Below are positions 41,935 to 43,044 of a stretch of 43,044 nucleotides of DNA, in pieces. The stretch lies in NCBI GenBank assembly GCA_946402065.1, contig CAMIVR010000027.1, forward strand, positions 1 to 43,044, in the 5' to 3' direction. The notes below the pieces were generated by a model that was given only the letters and a program-made list of their open reading frames with translations, was not told the DNA's origin and did not search any database. How positions within the stretch are numbered: the stretch's first letter is position 1; every line of letters begins with the position of its first letter. Position numbers and translations under genes: made by a program. The DNA is from an uncultured Brevibacillus sp. (GTDB lineage: Bacteria; Bacillota; Bacilli; Brevibacillales; Brevibacillaceae).

Positions 41935-43044
41935 ATGAAGGCAGAGGAATATTTTATCACAAGTGCAGAGGTCGTTAATTGGCCGATTACATTTGAACAA
42001 TTGCTGTTGGAAGCGATCCACTCTAACAGCAAATGGTTTGTCTTGCAGTCTGGCGAGAAGCTGCTGGGCTGCATCAGAAGAAACGATATGCATGATGTGG
42101 TAGAACGCACGGGCTTCGCAAATCTTTCCAGCATGTCGATAGAGCATTTGATCGTCGATGCGATCGCGGTGTACGACGACGAAGAAGAGAAAAAAATCTA
42201 TGAAGAAAATAAAGTGGTCATTGTAATGACAAAGCAGGGTGACGTCAAAGGGGTGATCGATTGGGAGATCGATAACCGCATACACGAGCTGGTCGCCCAA
42301 GACAGATGGCTAATCAAAGAGCTGCAGACGGTTTTTTACGAATTTTACCACAATATTTTCGTCACAGACGAGAAAGGCACAGTCATCCGCGTCACAGCCG
42401 AAGACGATCAGGAGCATTTGGGCAAGAACGTGTTTGAGCTGGAGAAGCAGCGCGTCTTTTTCCCATCGATCACGGCCAAGGTGCTGAAGTCGGGGATGCG
42501 GGAAAAACGGCTGCAATATACGAAAACGGGCGGAGTCTTCATGATCGATTCCATCCCGATCAAAAACGATGAAGGCGAAATCGTACGTGTCGTGTCGATC
42601 ACCAAAGACTCCTCCGAGATCAGTGAGCTGACCAAGCAGCTCACGGAAATACAAGCACTGCTGGACAACTACCGGGAAGAGGTCAGCAGAATCCAGCAAA
42701 AGCAAGTCGAAGAAAAGCCGTTCATTTTCGTCAGCAAACTGATGGAAAATCTCTACGAAATTATCAAATCCGTCTCATCTGTCGATACGTCAGTCCTGCT
42801 GCTGGGCGAAACCGGAGTAGGCAAGCAGATGGTGGCGAATCAAATCCACCAGCTCAGCTATCGCAACGACAAGCCGTTTATTACTGTGAACTGCGGCGCT
42901 ATCCCGGAAAACCTGCTGGAGTCCGAACTGTTTGGCTACGATGAAGGGGCGTTTTCCGGGGCGAGAAAGGGCGGGAAGCTGGGAATCTTCGAATTAGCCG
43001 ACAAGGGCACCGTGTTTTTGGATGAAATCGGCGAGCTGCCGCTG
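41935..43044 (+). CDS. Sigma-54-dependent transcriptional activator, 3' end outside the window
   Basis: The first 370 residues of an enhancer-binding protein that activates promoters read by RNA polymerase with sigma-54 (SigL). The N-terminal 120 residues resemble a CBS-domain pair (WFVLQSGEKLLGCIRRNDM; VVIVMTKQGDVKGVIDWEI). A PAS domain follows (about 130-245; NIFVTDEKGTVIRV), then a coiled linker. The AAA+ domain has Walker A GETGVGK at about 291-297, the sigma-54 contact loop GAFSGA at about 338-343 and Walker B TVFLDEIGE near the edge. This CBS-PAS-AAA+ plan is that of RocR/PrdR-like regulators of amino-acid use. The ATG has only a weak ribosome site. It lies just after argF; what it controls would be downstream of the window. 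Confidence 0.85.
   Translation, partial: MKAEEYFITSAEVVNWPITFEQLLLEAIHSNSKWFVLQSGEKLLGCIRRNDMHDVVERTGFANLSSMSIEHLIVDAIAVYDDEEEKKIYEENKVVIVMTKQGDVKGVIDWEIDNRIHELVAQDRWLIKELQTVFYEFYHNIFVTDEKGTVIRVTAEDDQEHLGKNVFELEKQRVFFPSITAKVLKSGMREKRLQYTKTGGVFMIDSIPIKNDEGEIVRVVSITKDSSEISELTKQLTEIQALLDNYREEVSRIQQKQVEEKPFIFVSKLMENLYEIIKSVSSVDTSVLLLGETGVGKQMVANQIHQLSYRNDKPFITVNCGAIPENLLESELFGYDEGAFSGARKGGKLGIFELADKGTVFLDEIGELPL

Overview
The window reads as chromosomal DNA of a motile, aerobic, low-to-mid-GC Firmicute of the Bacillales, most likely Brevibacillus or a close Paenibacillaceae relative. The reasons are the strong AGGAGG-type ribosome sites with many GTG and TTG starts, the fliD-flaG-fliS block followed further on by csp-hpf-secA-prfB, the CsoR/CopZ copper pair, and an arginine operon of Bacillus type (argC-argB-argD-carA-carB-argF). 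The genus call is inference from gene content and order. Nearly every gene lies on the + strand; only a P-type ATPase (427-3180) and a yjfB-like gene (21808-22002) lie on the - strand. I saw no rRNA, tRNA, CRISPR array, complete insertion sequence or prophage.

Layout. 1-3180: the tail of an unknown gene, then a calcium-type P-ATPase on the - strand. 3478-10362: a compact catabolic cluster of a short-chain dehydrogenase, an ATP-dependent hydantoinase/oxoprolinase-type enzyme, a DUF917 protein, a PucR-family regulator and an MFS transporter. 10363-11229: a long gene-free stretch with two strongly self-complementary elements. 11230-14193: thiol redox and haem functions (trxB, truncated haemoglobin, TlpA/ResA-like thioredoxin, 7-TM protein). 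14266-14950: copper response (csoR-copZ). 15046-17457: a DMT exporter, a wHTH regulator with a clear promoter and operator, a small unknown gene, and clpP. 17598-23723: motility (fliD, flaG, fliS, a fliT-like gene, a coiled-coil protein, yjfB, a MotA/MotB-like pair). 23724-24205: a gene-free stretch with a cluster of DnaA-box-like sites. 24206-28986: csp, hpf, secA and prfB, the last with its programmed +1 frameshift. 29164-31604: an envelope acyl-transfer module (SGNH hydrolase, MBOAT acyltransferase and a 36-residue microprotein). 31635-33194: a glycerophosphodiesterase, a YciI-like protein and a lipoprotein cytochrome c. 33308-41872: the arginine/carbamoyl-phosphate operon. 41935-43044: the start of a sigma-54-dependent activator, cut by the window edge.

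How the parts work together. The 3.5-10.3 kb genes could take up (MFS), open (hydantoinase-like, DUF917) and oxidise (SDR) a small cyclic amide or thiohydantoin-like compound under control of the PucR-type protein. The arginine genes convert N-acetylglutamate to citrulline, but argJ is missing from its usual place between argC and argB. Two promoters of the same design (TTGCAT, 17 bp, TATAAA or TATAAT) lie before argC and carA, each overlapped by an AT-rich inverted repeat suited to an ArgR/AhrC-type regulator.

The observations I rank highest are the untracked 36-aa microprotein whose C-terminus, FIYTDF, resembles the acyl-carrier tail of DltX and which sits directly behind an MBOAT gene; the paired, related, highly structured elements at 10394-11092; and the run of DnaA-box-like 9-mers at 23858-23933.
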